Shown: positions 40,784 through 49,184 of the stretch, in pieces
How the letters are laid out: each line of letters opens with the position of its first letter
Position numbering within the stretch: the stretch's first letter is position 1
NCBI GenBank assembly: GCA_002083825.1
Contig: DAZV01000048.1
Location: 1 to 64,000 of the forward strand
DNA length: 64,000 nucleotides
From: Candidatus Sericytochromatia bacterium S15B-MN24 CBMW_12
GTDB taxonomy: Bacteria; Cyanobacteriota; Sericytochromatia; S15B-MN24; UBA4093
Direction: 5' to 3'
Notes under the pieces: generated by a model
The model's database searches: none
What the model saw: the letters and a program-made list of their open reading frames with translations, nothing else
Told to the model about the DNA's origin: nothing
Translations under genes and position numbers: made by a program

Positions 40784-41917
40784 CTAGGTCTTGGGGGTCA
40801 GCTCCAGGAACTCCCGGATCCGGCCCAGGCCCAGGGCGAGCTGTTCGCGTTCGGCGACCCACGAGATGCGCAGCCAGCCCTCGGCGCCGAAGGCCGCGCC
40901 GGGAATCGCCACCACGTTCTTGCGCTCCAGCAGGGCGAGGGCGGCCTTGGTCGAATCACCCGCCCAGGCTCCCTTCAGGCGGATCATCGCGTAGAAGCCG
41001 CCTTCCGGCGCCACCGCGCCTAGCCCTTCCTTGTCCAGTTGCTCCAGCAGGAACTCCCTCCCCACAACATAGTGTTCGCGGTGATTCCCCAGCAGGCCGT
41101 GGTTGAAGACCTCGAGGGCCACGCGCTGTGAGTAGGTGCTCGCGCATGAAACCGTTAACTGATGGACCTTGAGCGCGAGCGGCATGATCTCGGCGGGGGC
41201 CATGAGCCAGCCCAGGCGTAGCCCCGTGAGCGCGTTGCTCTTGGAGAGCGAGTTGACGACGACCGTCCGGGGATAGAACTCGGCCATCGAGGCGGGCGGG
41301 GCCTCTCCATAGTAAAGTTCCCGGTAAACCTCGTCCCACAGGACAGTTACCGGCTCCTCGCGGGCGGATAGCCCCAGCGCGAGGGCTTTGAGTTCTTCGC
41401 GGGGCCAGATGCGGCCGGTGGGGTTGTTCGGAGAGGCGATGACCAGGACGCGGGTCTTGTCGCTGAGGGCGTCGAGCACTCTTTTTGCATTGGGTCGGAA
41501 GCCCTGGTAAGGATCGAAGGAGACCTCACGGACCGCCACCCCTTCCATCCGGCACAATTTAGGATAGAGCGAGTAGCTGGGGCCCACGATCAGGGCCTCG
41601 TCGCGCGCGGGGTCCAGGAGGGCCTTGATGGCGACGAAGAGGGCTTCCTGGGAACCGACGGTGACGCAGACGTTCGCTGCCTGCTCGAGTCCCGGGTAGG
41701 CGTAGTGGCGGGCGATCGTCCCCCGTAGTTCGGAGAAACCGGCATTCGGCGAGTAGGGACAGCCATGCTCGGCTACCCAGGCGGTGGCCGCTTCGAAGGG
41801 GGCCAGTTCCGGGCGTAGAATCGGTTCACCGAGGCCCAGGTCGATGGAGTCGGACCGCTTGCGGCTATTGAGTTCCCGGATGACCGAGGGCGCGATATCA
41901 TGGATCGAGGGGTTCAT
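40784..41917 (-). CDS. Class I/II aminotransferase, probable N-succinyldiaminopimelate aminotransferase
   Basis: 377 residues. PLP-enzyme features: VTVGSQEALFVAIKALLDP, VLVIASPNNPTGRIWPREE, VLWDEVYRELYYGE, and the Schiff-base lysine in NSLSKSNALTGLRLGWLMAP. Its start overlaps the dapE stop (TAATG). Being coupled to dapE and dapD suggests it makes N-succinyl-LL-diaminopimelate from N-succinyl-2-amino-6-ketopimelate (DapC step). Sequence alone allows other aminotransferase activities. Confidence 0.85.
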   Translation of the reverse strand: MNPSIHDIAPSVIRELNSRKRSDSIDLGLGEPILRPELAPFEAATAWVAEHGCPYSPNAGFSELRGTIARHYAYPGLEQAANVCVTVGSQEALFVAIKALLDPARDEALIVGPSYSLYPKLCRMEGVAVREVSFDPYQGFRPNAKRVLDALSDKTRVLVIASPNNPTGRIWPREELKALALGLSAREEPVTVLWDEVYRELYYGEAPPASMAEFYPRTVVVNSLSKSNALTGLRLGWLMAPAEIMPLALKVHQLTVSCASTYSQRVALEVFNHGLLGNHREHYVVGREFLLEQLDKEGLGAVAPEGGFYAMIRLKGAWAGDSTKAALALLERKNVVAIPGAAFGAEGWLRISWVAEREQLALGLGRIREFLELTPKT

Positions 41918-42978
41918 TAGAATAACCTCCGCAGGGCCGAGTAGCCGGCCTCCAGGTATGCCTTGGGAATCGATTCATTCGCCTGGTGAGCTTGGGCCGT
42001 CTCGCCGGGCCCGAAGTTCACCGCGGGGATCCCTCGGGCGGTCAGGCGGGCGACGTCGGTCCAGGCCTGCTTGGCCTCAGGTTCGAGCTTTAGACCCGCC
42101 TGAGCCTGAGCGGCCATCCAGGCCGTCAGGATCGGGTGGTCCAGACAGACCGCTCCCGACGGGGCCTCGTCGATCACCACGACCTCCGCGTCCCCGCCCA
42201 CCAGGTCCCGGAGTTCTCGGGCCGCAACCTCGAGGGTTTTTCCGGGGGCGAAACGGTAGTTGACGTTGAGGCTGAAGGCGTCGGGGATCACGTTCCTCGA
42301 GTTGGAGGTGGAAGCCATGGTGGCGTTCATGACCTCGTAGAACGTCAAGCTTCCGACCGAGACTTCCCGGCGCCCGAAGGCCTTCAGTCGTTCCAGGGTT
42401 CCGATGGCATGGTAAATCGCATTGTCGCCTTGCCAGGGGCGGGCGCTGTGGGCCCGCCTTCCCCGGAAGGTCACGGTCGCATGAAGGCCTCCCACGCAGC
42501 CCGCCTGAAGGTGGTTATCCGTGGGCTCCAGGCAGATCCCCAGGTCCATGGCGGGAATCAGGCCGGACGCGAAGAGCGGCTCGAGGCCGTTGTCGCTCGC
42601 GGGGCCTTCCTCCTTGTCGTAGAAGACGGCGACCAGGTTGCGACCCAGCTGGTCGGCTTCGGCCAGCAGCGTCAGCATGACGGCGAGGCCGCCCTTCATG
42701 TCGCTCGCGCCGCAGCCGAAGACCCGTCCGTCGCGGATCTCCAGGGGTTGGTCGGCGGCAGGCTTCACGGTGTCGCTGTGCCCGAAGAGGCCGAGGGTCT
42801 GTCGTCCCTCGACCCATGGCCCCATGGCCACGACGGAGTTGCCGAGGCGCCGCACGTTCGCGGGGCCGACCGCCTGGATGCAGCGAGCTTCGAGATCGTC
42901 GGCGATCGCCTCCTCGCCCCCCGTTTCGCTGGGGATCCCGCAGAGGTCCAGCGTGAGCTCCGCCAACATGTCCCCCAT
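41917..42978 (-). CDS. dapE: Succinyl-diaminopimelate desuccinylase (M20 metallopeptidase)
   Basis: 353 residues. I start at ATG 42978 (MGDMLAELTLDLCGIPSETG, aligned with the usual M20 N-terminus); the frame stays open a further 85 codons through repeats of non-protein character. Metal ligands: LFGHSDTVKP (His and Asp), CGASDMKGGLAVM (bridging Asp), DKEEGP (Glu-Glu) and the last His near NFGPGETAQAHQANES. Asymmetric domain: VTFRGRRAHSARPW. It releases LL-diaminopimelate. It overlaps the aminotransferase start and lies downstream of dapD. Confidence 0.9.
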   Translation of the reverse strand: MGDMLAELTLDLCGIPSETGGEEAIADDLEARCIQAVGPANVRRLGNSVVAMGPWVEGRQTLGLFGHSDTVKPAADQPLEIRDGRVFGCGASDMKGGLAVMLTLLAEADQLGRNLVAVFYDKEEGPASDNGLEPLFASGLIPAMDLGICLEPTDNHLQAGCVGGLHATVTFRGRRAHSARPWQGDNAIYHAIGTLERLKAFGRREVSVGSLTFYEVMNATMASTSNSRNVIPDAFSLNVNYRFAPGKTLEVAARELRDLVGGDAEVVVIDEAPSGAVCLDHPILTAWMAAQAQAGLKLEPEAKQAWTDVARLTARGIPAVNFGPGETAQAHQANESIPKAYLEAGYSALRRLF

Positions 42979-42989
42979 CTCAAGCCCCC

Positions 42990-43219
42990 GCGGGGCATTC
43001 CCTATCTTGTCCCCCATTGGGCCTGCGGGCCCAGTTAGGCTGCGCCTGAGCGATGGGGGGAATACAGGGGGGTGAGCGCCTGCGGCTGAAGAATTATCAG
43101 CGGCGAAGCCATGGCGTTCCATCTCATCTTCCGCTAACTTGTCCCCCCTCGATGGGGGGACCACAGGGGGGTGAGCGCCTGCGGCTGAAGAATTATCAGC
43201 GGCGAAGCCATGGCGTTCA
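42990..43219. repeat. G-rich repeat region with a ~105-bp tandem duplication
   Basis: Two copies of GATGGGGGGA...ACAGGGGGGTGAGCG...AATTATCAGCGGCG (about 43050-43118 and 43152-43214), differing at only a few bases. Before them is CCCCCATTGGGCCTGCGGGC, followed by a motif that recurs at 50266-50339 and 63555-63735. It fills the dapD-dapE gap and keeps the frame open by chance. Confidence 0.8.
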
Positions 43220-44047
43220 TTAGATTTGGACATTGAAGGTGCGAAGCACGTCGTTGAGCGAGGTCTTCTTGTCGGTGGACGCCTTGCGCTGGCCGATGAT
43301 CAGGGCGCAGGGAACGTTGAAGGTCCCGGCGGGGAAGTCCTTGGGCATGGTGCCGGGGATGACGACCGAGCGTGCGGGAACCCGCCCCTTGGTGATGACG
43401 GGTTCGGAACCCGTGACGTCGACGATGGGGGTGCTGGAGGTCAGCACGACGTTGGCGCCGAGCACGGCTTCCTCTTCGACCACGACTCCCTCGACGACGA
43501 TGCAGCGCGAGCCGATGAAGGCGCCGTCCTCGATGATCACGGGGCTGGCCGTGGGCGGCTCCAGGACGCCGCCGATCCCCACTCCGCCCGAAAGGTGGAC
43601 TCCGCTTCCGATCTGCGCGCACGATCCGACCGTGGCCCAGGTGTCGACCATGGTTCCGGCTCCGACGTAGGCCCCGATGTTGACGTAGCCCGGCATCAGG
43701 ATGACTCCGGGCTCGAGAAACGACCCGTAGCGGGCGATACCGGGCGGGACGACCCGGACTCCGGCCTTGGCGTAGTCGCGCTTGACGGGAACCTTGTCAT
43801 GGAACTCGAGGCCGCCGACTTCCATGGTCTCCAGGGGGCGGATGGCGAAGTAGAGGAGGATGGCTTCCTTGACCCAGGCGTTGACCTGCCACTGGCCGTC
43901 GGTTTTCTGGGCGACGCGAAGTTCGCCGCGGTCGAGGCGAGCGATGGTCTCCTCGATGGCTTCGCGCGTGGCGGCGTCCTTGAGGCGATCGCGATCCTGA
44001 AAAGCCGACTGGATGAGGGATTGCAGGTCGTGGGCGGTGGTCGTCAT
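43220..44047 (-). CDS. dapD: 2,3,4,5-tetrahydropyridine-2,6-dicarboxylate N-succinyltransferase
   Basis: 275 residues, the same length as E. coli DapD and closely similar. The start ATG 44047 has GGAGG eight bases upstream. N-terminal helical domain (ELRVAQKTDGQWQVNAWVKE), then a left-handed beta helix with PGYVNIGAYVGAGTMVDTWA, TVGSCAQIGSGVHLSGGVGI and VVEGVVVEEEAVLGANVVL. The enzyme commits tetrahydrodipicolinate to the succinylase branch of lysine/diaminopimelate synthesis. It is first gene of the dapD-dapE-aminotransferase group. Confidence 0.95.
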   Translation of the reverse strand: MTTTAHDLQSLIQSAFQDRDRLKDAATREAIEETIARLDRGELRVAQKTDGQWQVNAWVKEAILLYFAIRPLETMEVGGLEFHDKVPVKRDYAKAGVRVVPPGIARYGSFLEPGVILMPGYVNIGAYVGAGTMVDTWATVGSCAQIGSGVHLSGGVGIGGVLEPPTASPVIIEDGAFIGSRCIVVEGVVVEEEAVLGANVVLTSSTPIVDVTGSEPVITKGRVPARSVVIPGTMPKDFPAGTFNVPCALIIGQRKASTDKKTSLNDVLRTFNVQI

Positions 44048-44122
44048 CGTTCCTCCGAGCATCATGGGGGCATGGTCATTATAGCTCAAGCCGCCTGATG
44101 AGAGATTTGGCTTCCGTGGGTC

Positions 44123-44305
44123 GTGTCGTTCGACGTACCGACCCGGACCGTCCACCTGAGTCAGCTCTTTCGCTGGTATCGCCGTGACTTCGGAGATCCG
44201 GTGGCCTTCGTCGGGCCTTACCTCGCCGAGGAGCGTGCGGCCGCGTTGGCGGCCATCGGGCCCTCGCCGCGGCTCCGCTTCATGCCATGGGACTGGACGC
44301 CGTGA
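44123..44305 (+). pseudogene. C-terminal remnant of a DUF547 protein
   Basis: A 60-codon frame without proper start: FDVPTRTVHLSQLFRWYRRD, then FVGPYLAEERAAALAAIG and the ending PRLRFMPWDWTP. This is the end of a DUF547 domain (HLS.lF.WY.kDFG ... f.pYDW). The rest of the family, about 200 residues, is missing; upstream is the dapD promoter. A truncated gene. Confidence 0.75.
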
Positions 44306-44321
44306 GCGGGGGACGGTCCCG

Positions 44322-46490
44322 TCAGAGGCCCGACGGTCGGAACGCGGCATCGCTCAGGTGTACCCCCAGGGGGACTGAAGCGCCTCGGACCTCGATCCGG
44401 GCCAGCTTGGTGCCATCCCGTCGGAAGTCCACCTCAAGGCGGTCGGCTCCGAAGTGCAAGCCCGAGATCCGGACGTCGCCCAGCCAATCCGGCAGGACCG
44501 GGTAGGCCCACAGCATGGTGGAGGCGGCATCCGCTTCCAGTCCCAAGAGCGCCTGGACCAGTTGGAACACGGCCCCCGCGGCCCACGCCTGTGGTACGTT
44601 GGCCTTGCTGTACTGCACGGGGAAGCTGCACTCTTCCCAGCGCTGCAACCCCGCGAAGAGCTCGGGTAAGCGGTACCCTTGGAAGCAAGCTGCCGCGTCC
44701 AGGATCGCCTTCGCGACTTGCGCCGCCGCCGCGTGCCCGCCGTAGCGGACCATCCCCTTGGCGATCAGCGAATTGTCATGGGGCCAGACGGATCCCCGCT
44801 GGTACTCGTAGGGGTTGTAAGCGGGGTGGAGGCGGGACAGGGTGCGAATCCCCCAGCCGCTGAACATGTCGGGCATCAGCAGCCGAGCGGTCACCCGGCG
44901 CGCGCGCTCGACGGTGGGCAAGCCACTCCAGAGCAGGTGCCCGGCGTTGGATGCGACCGTCGAGACCAGGCGTTTCCGGGCATCCAGGCATAGCCCGTAG
45001 GTTCCCTCCGATTCGATCCAGAAGGCTTCCTCGACCCTCCGGCGCAGGGTCTCGGCCTGGGTCCGCAACTCGGCGGCCCGGTCCAGTTGCCCCAGTCGCT
45101 CGAAGATCGCCGCCATCCGGCGCTTGGCGTCGAAGACGTAGCCTTGCAGCTCCACCAGGGCTATCGGGGGATCCACGAGACGGCCCTCCGAGTCGACGAT
45201 TGCGTCGCCAGCGTCCTTCCACCCCATGTTGCGGTAGCCGTCGGGGGCCCTGGTCGCGTATTCCTGGAACCCGTCTCCGTCTCGATCGCCTTCGGTGTCG
45301 ATCCACCGCAAGCATGCCTCGGCGGCGGGCAAGCAACTCCGGACCATGTCGAGGTCGCCGCTCCAGCCGTAGGCTTCGGAGAGCGTGATGAGGAAGAGGA
45401 TGCTGGCATCGGCAGTCCCGAAGTACGGCCGGTGAGGGATCAGGCCATTGGTGGCTAGGGGGCCTACGCGCAACTCGTGGAGGATCTTGCCCGGCTCCAT
45501 GTCCCGGCCGGGATCATGCTGCTGCGCCTGATAGGTGCTGAGGCGTTTGAGGGCTCCCCAGGCGAGCGTCGGGTTGACGATTATGGCCTGCATCGCGGTC
45601 AGCAAGCTGTCGCGCCCGAATAGGGCCACGAACCACGGCAATCCCGCGACGGGAACCCAGAGCTCCTCGGAGACGTCCTGCACGTACATGCGCATGGCCC
45701 CGAGATCCTCGACCGATCGCTCCCAGACCTGATCGAGGACCGGATACGATGAACGCAAGGAGGTCGCCTCCGTGCGCCAGTGGCGTTCCTTGCGGTCCAT
45801 GGGCGTGTCCGCGTGCTCGAACTGGTAGCAGTCGTACGACGTCACGAGCACCTCGCCGTTCGCCAGGACCGGCTCGACGTAAAGGCACGTGTGCCAACTC
45901 GCCCCGGGCGCGAGATCGAAGGAAAAGGTCAAGCATCCGTTCGCGTAGTCCATGGGCGAGTCGTTGCGATCGGCTCGCACCCGTACTCCCCGCGCGAAGC
46001 GCTCCCAGGCGAACGAGGTCGTCAGGGTGGTGGCGGTCGGATCCCAGCTCGTCGCCAGGTGCCCATGGCGCCGCAACCGCTCGGTTTTCACCTCGAAGAT
46101 GTCGGCAAAGTCGGATTCCAAACGGATCTCCAGCTGCAAGCGTACCGGCACCGAGGCGTAGTTCGTGAGGTCATAGTCCTCGTGCAGGCCCTCCCCGAGA
46201 GTTCGGCTGAGCACCAGACCCAGGGAATTGGGCGCCATGCTCGAGCCATCCGACTCCAACTCGGGGTTGGTGAAGAATGCCTGGTACGCGAAGTAGGTGA
46301 GCGTGCTTGCCGTCAGCAGTTCGCAAGCACACCCATTCAGGCGAAACTGGTGAGAGGAGATGAAGCGCGTATCCTCGGCGAACAGGCCATGGGCGTCGTC
46401 AGGCCGGATGTCTCCTTTCCGGTCGAAGACCATGAAGGTTCGACCATGGTTGATCGTCAAGTCCGGGGGACCGATCGCGTTCTGCAGCAT
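44322..46490 (-). CDS. Amylo-alpha-1,6-glucosidase-like glycogen debranching enzyme (trehalase-like fold)
   Basis: 722 residues. The N-terminal domain (about 1-270) is the 'glycogen debranching N-terminal' beta sandwich: HGRTFMVFDRKGDIRPDDAH and GLFAEDTRFISSHQFRLNG. The (alpha/alpha)6 catalytic domain (about 290-700) contains AGLPWFVALFGRDSLLTAMQ, PHRPYFGTADASILFLITL, NMGWKDAGDAIVDSEG and YEYQRGSVWPHDNSLIAKGM; Asp/Glu in GRDSL and WKDAGD are in active-site positions of related GH families. Likely acts on alpha-glucan branch points in the cytosol. Monocistronic; GGAG-type site absent, start supported by homology at MLQNAIGPPDLTINHGRTF. Confidence 0.88.
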   Translation of the reverse strand: MLQNAIGPPDLTINHGRTFMVFDRKGDIRPDDAHGLFAEDTRFISSHQFRLNGCACELLTASTLTYFAYQAFFTNPELESDGSSMAPNSLGLVLSRTLGEGLHEDYDLTNYASVPVRLQLEIRLESDFADIFEVKTERLRRHGHLATSWDPTATTLTTSFAWERFARGVRVRADRNDSPMDYANGCLTFSFDLAPGASWHTCLYVEPVLANGEVLVTSYDCYQFEHADTPMDRKERHWRTEATSLRSSYPVLDQVWERSVEDLGAMRMYVQDVSEELWVPVAGLPWFVALFGRDSLLTAMQAIIVNPTLAWGALKRLSTYQAQQHDPGRDMEPGKILHELRVGPLATNGLIPHRPYFGTADASILFLITLSEAYGWSGDLDMVRSCLPAAEACLRWIDTEGDRDGDGFQEYATRAPDGYRNMGWKDAGDAIVDSEGRLVDPPIALVELQGYVFDAKRRMAAIFERLGQLDRAAELRTQAETLRRRVEEAFWIESEGTYGLCLDARKRLVSTVASNAGHLLWSGLPTVERARRVTARLLMPDMFSGWGIRTLSRLHPAYNPYEYQRGSVWPHDNSLIAKGMVRYGGHAAAAQVAKAILDAAACFQGYRLPELFAGLQRWEECSFPVQYSKANVPQAWAAGAVFQLVQALLGLEADAASTMLWAYPVLPDWLGDVRISGLHFGADRLEVDFRRDGTKLARIEVRGASVPLGVHLSDAAFRPSGL

Positions 46491-46852
46491 GATGGCCTCC
46501 TGCCGTGAAGCCCCCGTTCATGGGCGCGCCGTCATCGCATCCTTGTTTCTCCGTCAAGTCTCGGCGACATCAGCATCATGAGAGCCACGCACCTGAACGC
46601 AAACAATCGATCGGAAAAAAAACCGCTTAACATGAGAAGCGTTCATCCTCGGGAGGCCTGAAGCTCACCCCGCGCAGCAAGACGGCTGCTTCACGTCCGT
46701 GGCAAGGGCCCCGGAGGGGGCGACGCCGTCATATCCTGGGAGCAGGATTCCATCAGGCCCTGGGGGGATTCACGCGCGAGTCGAAGCCATCCGATTCGTC
46801 GGACACGGGTATGAGGAACATGGTGTATTGCGACGCTCTCCGAGAAAGGTGC
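46491..46852. other. Intergenic region between divergent genes
   Basis: No gene-like frame. The segment AAAAAAAACCGCTTAACATG then AGAAGCG (about 46614-46645) forms AAGCGG-type hairpin with a T run on the minus strand and may be a terminator or attenuator before the debranching gene. No other motif is recognised. Confidence 0.35.
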
Positions 46853-48019
46853 ATGATGTCGATCTACCTGAGCGGCAAGGAGCCTCTGCAAGTGGAACCC
46901 TTTCTGCCGGCGTCCTTCGCTCCGTCGATCGCCGCGCCCGTGGGGAAATTCGCTCCAGCAGGCCTACCCCAGGCCTTCCCCTCGCCGACGTCTCCCGATG
47001 CCGAGGCCGTCTCCTTCTGGTTTCGCCTCCTCGAAGCCCTCGACGACCCGCGCCAGAAAGACGGTCTCACTGCCCGCCAGCTGGCTCGGAAGCTCAACCT
47101 CGAGCATCAGGAAAGCGCGATCGCCGGCTTGCTTCAGATGCTCGCCGACCGCCGCGATCTCGTCCGCAAAGCCTCCCAGCCGCCCCGCTACCGCCCGCAG
47201 GCCTTGGCGCGCAGCCTGCCCGTCTACCTCCGCGAAGAAGCTCACCGCTCGGGTGCCGCCTGGGAGCAGTTCGACCTCGCCGCCCTCGCCTTCGCCGACC
47301 AGCCCCGAGCCCTGGAGTGGAGCGCCCTCAAGGAAGCCTTCTTCTCTCTGATCGAGTCCCTACCGGCCTGGCCCGAATCCGTCCTTCGCGAAGCCAAGCT
47401 CAACGCCGAACGCTGGGTCGGTCCAGCCGCAAACGTAACGCCCCCGAGCTTTCTGGCCAAGGAAGACGACTACGCGGCCCTGCGCGCCGAGATCGATCGC
47501 CTGAACGCCGAGAACGCAAGGCTGAAAACCCTGCAGCGTCAGCAACCCGACGATCAGACCGGGCGCAAGGGAGAGCTCCAGCGCCGGCTCGACGTCCTGG
47601 AGCGTGAGAACGGGACGTTGCGCCAGGAGGTCTCCTCGTTGCGTTCCGACCTCGAAGGGTTCATGGAGTCCGCCCAGCAGCCCGAGAACCACAAATTCCT
47701 GGAGGGTTCGGGTCGCGGTCCCCTGCCGGCCTCGCTGCCCGCGAGCGAGATCGCCAGGATGCGCAAGCTGATTCTCGCCACCAAGGCCAGCCCGGACGTT
47801 CAGCTCGCGATGGTGCGCGCGCTCGGTGAACTGCATGCCGCTCCCACGGCCTTCCAGCGCTTGACCTCGATGGCCTTCAAGGAGCATCGCTTCGACTCGG
47901 TCTGGCGGGTGCGCGTCCTGAACTACCGGATCGTCTACGGCTTGCGGGGGGCCTTGCCCGAGGTCCTCGAGATCGAGGTTCGCGGCAAGGTCTACGCGGA
48001 GGCCGTCAAGAAGCTCTGA
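46853..48019 (+). CDS. Coiled-coil protein with N-terminal winged-helix-like part and C-terminal RelE/ParE-like segment
   Basis: 388 residues from ATG 46853 or 46856 (GAGAAAGG upstream). Residues about 60-130 look like a winged helix (LTARQLARKLNLEHQESAIA). A long coiled coil covers about 215-290 (LRAEIDRLNAENARLKTLQR, RRLDVLERENGTLRQEVSSL). The last 60 residues, FKEHRFDSVWRVRVLNYRIV then YGLRGALPEVLEIEVR, have the basic strand pattern of RelE/ParE toxins. Fusion of these three is not a known family to me. Single-gene unit. Confidence 0.55.
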   Translation: MMSIYLSGKEPLQVEPFLPASFAPSIAAPVGKFAPAGLPQAFPSPTSPDAEAVSFWFRLLEALDDPRQKDGLTARQLARKLNLEHQESAIAGLLQMLADRRDLVRKASQPPRYRPQALARSLPVYLREEAHRSGAAWEQFDLAALAFADQPRALEWSALKEAFFSLIESLPAWPESVLREAKLNAERWVGPAANVTPPSFLAKEDDYAALRAEIDRLNAENARLKTLQRQQPDDQTGRKGELQRRLDVLERENGTLRQEVSSLRSDLEGFMESAQQPENHKFLEGSGRGPLPASLPASEIARMRKLILATKASPDVQLAMVRALGELHAAPTAFQRLTSMAFKEHRFDSVWRVRVLNYRIVYGLRGALPEVLEIEVRGKVYAEAVKKL

Positions 48020-48092
48020 GGCATGTCGACCGGCCGGTCTGTGACGAAAAGCGCGAAAAGCCACGCCCCCTTACGACAAGAGGATTGAGACG

Positions 48093-49082
48093 ATGCACCG
48101 AACTTCCACCCGCATGACCGCCCAGCACGTTGGAGTCACCCTGCTGGCTTCGGGCCTGCTGGCATCGAGTTTGCTCCTGAGCGCCTGCACGGTCACCTTC
48201 TGGGGCCCCGGTCCCGGGACGAGCACCGGAGGCAACGGCGGTCCCGGCGGCACCGCCAAGCTCGGCCTCGCCGAGAAATCCTTCAAGACGGAGGGTATCT
48301 CCGAGAGCGCGGCCGTCGTGGACGTCTGGGCCGGCTCCTACCCCGTGGCGATCTTCATGACGCCCGCGTCGGACTCGGCGCGACTGGGAGCCGGAACGCT
48401 CGATCTCAAACGCGACGGCACCTTGATCACGGCCACGCTGTCGGATGCGGGCGGAGCCGAGATCGCCAAGAAGGCCTTCGCCCTCGACGGCGACTCGAAG
48501 AAGGGCTGGGTGCAGGTCCAACAGTACGTCTGCCAGTTGATCGTGGACGATTACTACGCCCCCGGCAAGCGCATGCTCATGCGCTTCGAGAACGGCACGA
48601 TCGGCACGGATGGGCAAGTCTCGGGTGAAGCGGGACTCTATGCGACGGACATCTATGCCTTCCGGAACAACGTGGAGTATGTCGGCAAGGCGGTTCCCAA
48701 GGCTTTCGCGCACCTGGCCGGCACCTGGAAGGGCCCCCAGGAGGCCAACACCCATGGCAAGCCCGACGTGACCGTCACGATCGCCGCGGACGGCACGGTC
48801 ACGGTCTCCGGCAAGGGGAACCTCGACGGCGAGGACGCCACCATCACCGCCAAGTGGGATGGGCAGGATGATTACATCATCCCCAAGTTCAAGTCCACCA
48901 CCGGCGAGATCGAGATCGTGATCGACCGCCAGAAGGGTGGAGGCAGCCAGGCGCAAGGCGGTGTCAAGCTCACGGTTCCCGCCCTCTCCACCCTCGAGGG
49001 CGCCCCCATGATCAAGCAGTCCCATTCTGTACTCGAGGGCATGCGAGGTAGCCTGACCGTCAACGACCCGGTCAAGCAGTAA
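48093..49082 (+). CDS. Lipoprotein of unknown function
   Basis: 329 residues. Signal peptide with lipobox LLLSAC (Cys about 31) and a Gly/Pro/Ser/Thr-rich linker. The remainder is beta-rich: AVVDVWAGSYPVAIFMTPAS, GTLDLKRDGTLITATLSDAG, DVTVTIAADGTVTVSGKGNL, with alternating strand pattern and no enzymatic motif. It may be a two-domain beta-sandwich binding protein in the envelope. No close family recognised. It is 73 bases downstream of the coiled-coil gene. Confidence 0.65.
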   Translation: MHRTSTRMTAQHVGVTLLASGLLASSLLLSACTVTFWGPGPGTSTGGNGGPGGTAKLGLAEKSFKTEGISESAAVVDVWAGSYPVAIFMTPASDSARLGAGTLDLKRDGTLITATLSDAGGAEIAKKAFALDGDSKKGWVQVQQYVCQLIVDDYYAPGKRMLMRFENGTIGTDGQVSGEAGLYATDIYAFRNNVEYVGKAVPKAFAHLAGTWKGPQEANTHGKPDVTVTIAADGTVTVSGKGNLDGEDATITAKWDGQDDYIIPKFKSTTGEIEIVIDRQKGGGSQAQGGVKLTVPALSTLEGAPMIKQSHSVLEGMRGSLTVNDPVKQ

Positions 49083-49120
49083 ACCTCGAAGGCGTCGCCG
49101 GACGCAGGCCCCGCCAAGGT

Positions 49121-49149
49121 TGGCTTTCCGCCCCGAACCGCGTTAGAAT
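49121..49149 (+). promoter_or_regulatory. queD-queE promoter
   Basis: TTGGCT at 49121-49126, 17-base spacer, TAGAAT at 49144-49149. The predicted start of transcription (~49156) lies inside the left arm of the palindrome at 49145-49182. Confidence 0.65.
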
Positions 49150-49182
49150 GCCTCTTGAAAACACGCATTCAAGAGGCATTCT
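49145..49182. promoter_or_regulatory. Perfect 15-bp inverted repeat covering the queD -10, start site and Shine-Dalgarno
   Basis: AGAATGCCTCTTGAA - aacacgca - TTCAAGAGGCATTCT, ending two bases before ATG. The right arm contains the AAGAGG ribosome binding site. Since transcription likely begins within the left arm, it should act mainly as DNA operator; if an upstream promoter is used, the RNA hairpin would hide the ribosome binding site. Confidence 0.75.
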
Positions 49183-49184
49183 CA

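Noticed and set aside
42979-43233. 85-codon N-terminal extension of dapE
   Set aside because: The extension is encoded by G-rich tandem repeats and contains duplicated non-protein text; M20 homology begins at the ATG 42978.
44123-44305. Functional 60-residue protein
   Set aside because: Matches only the C-terminus of DUF547 and has no start or ribosome binding site, so it is listed as a remnant.
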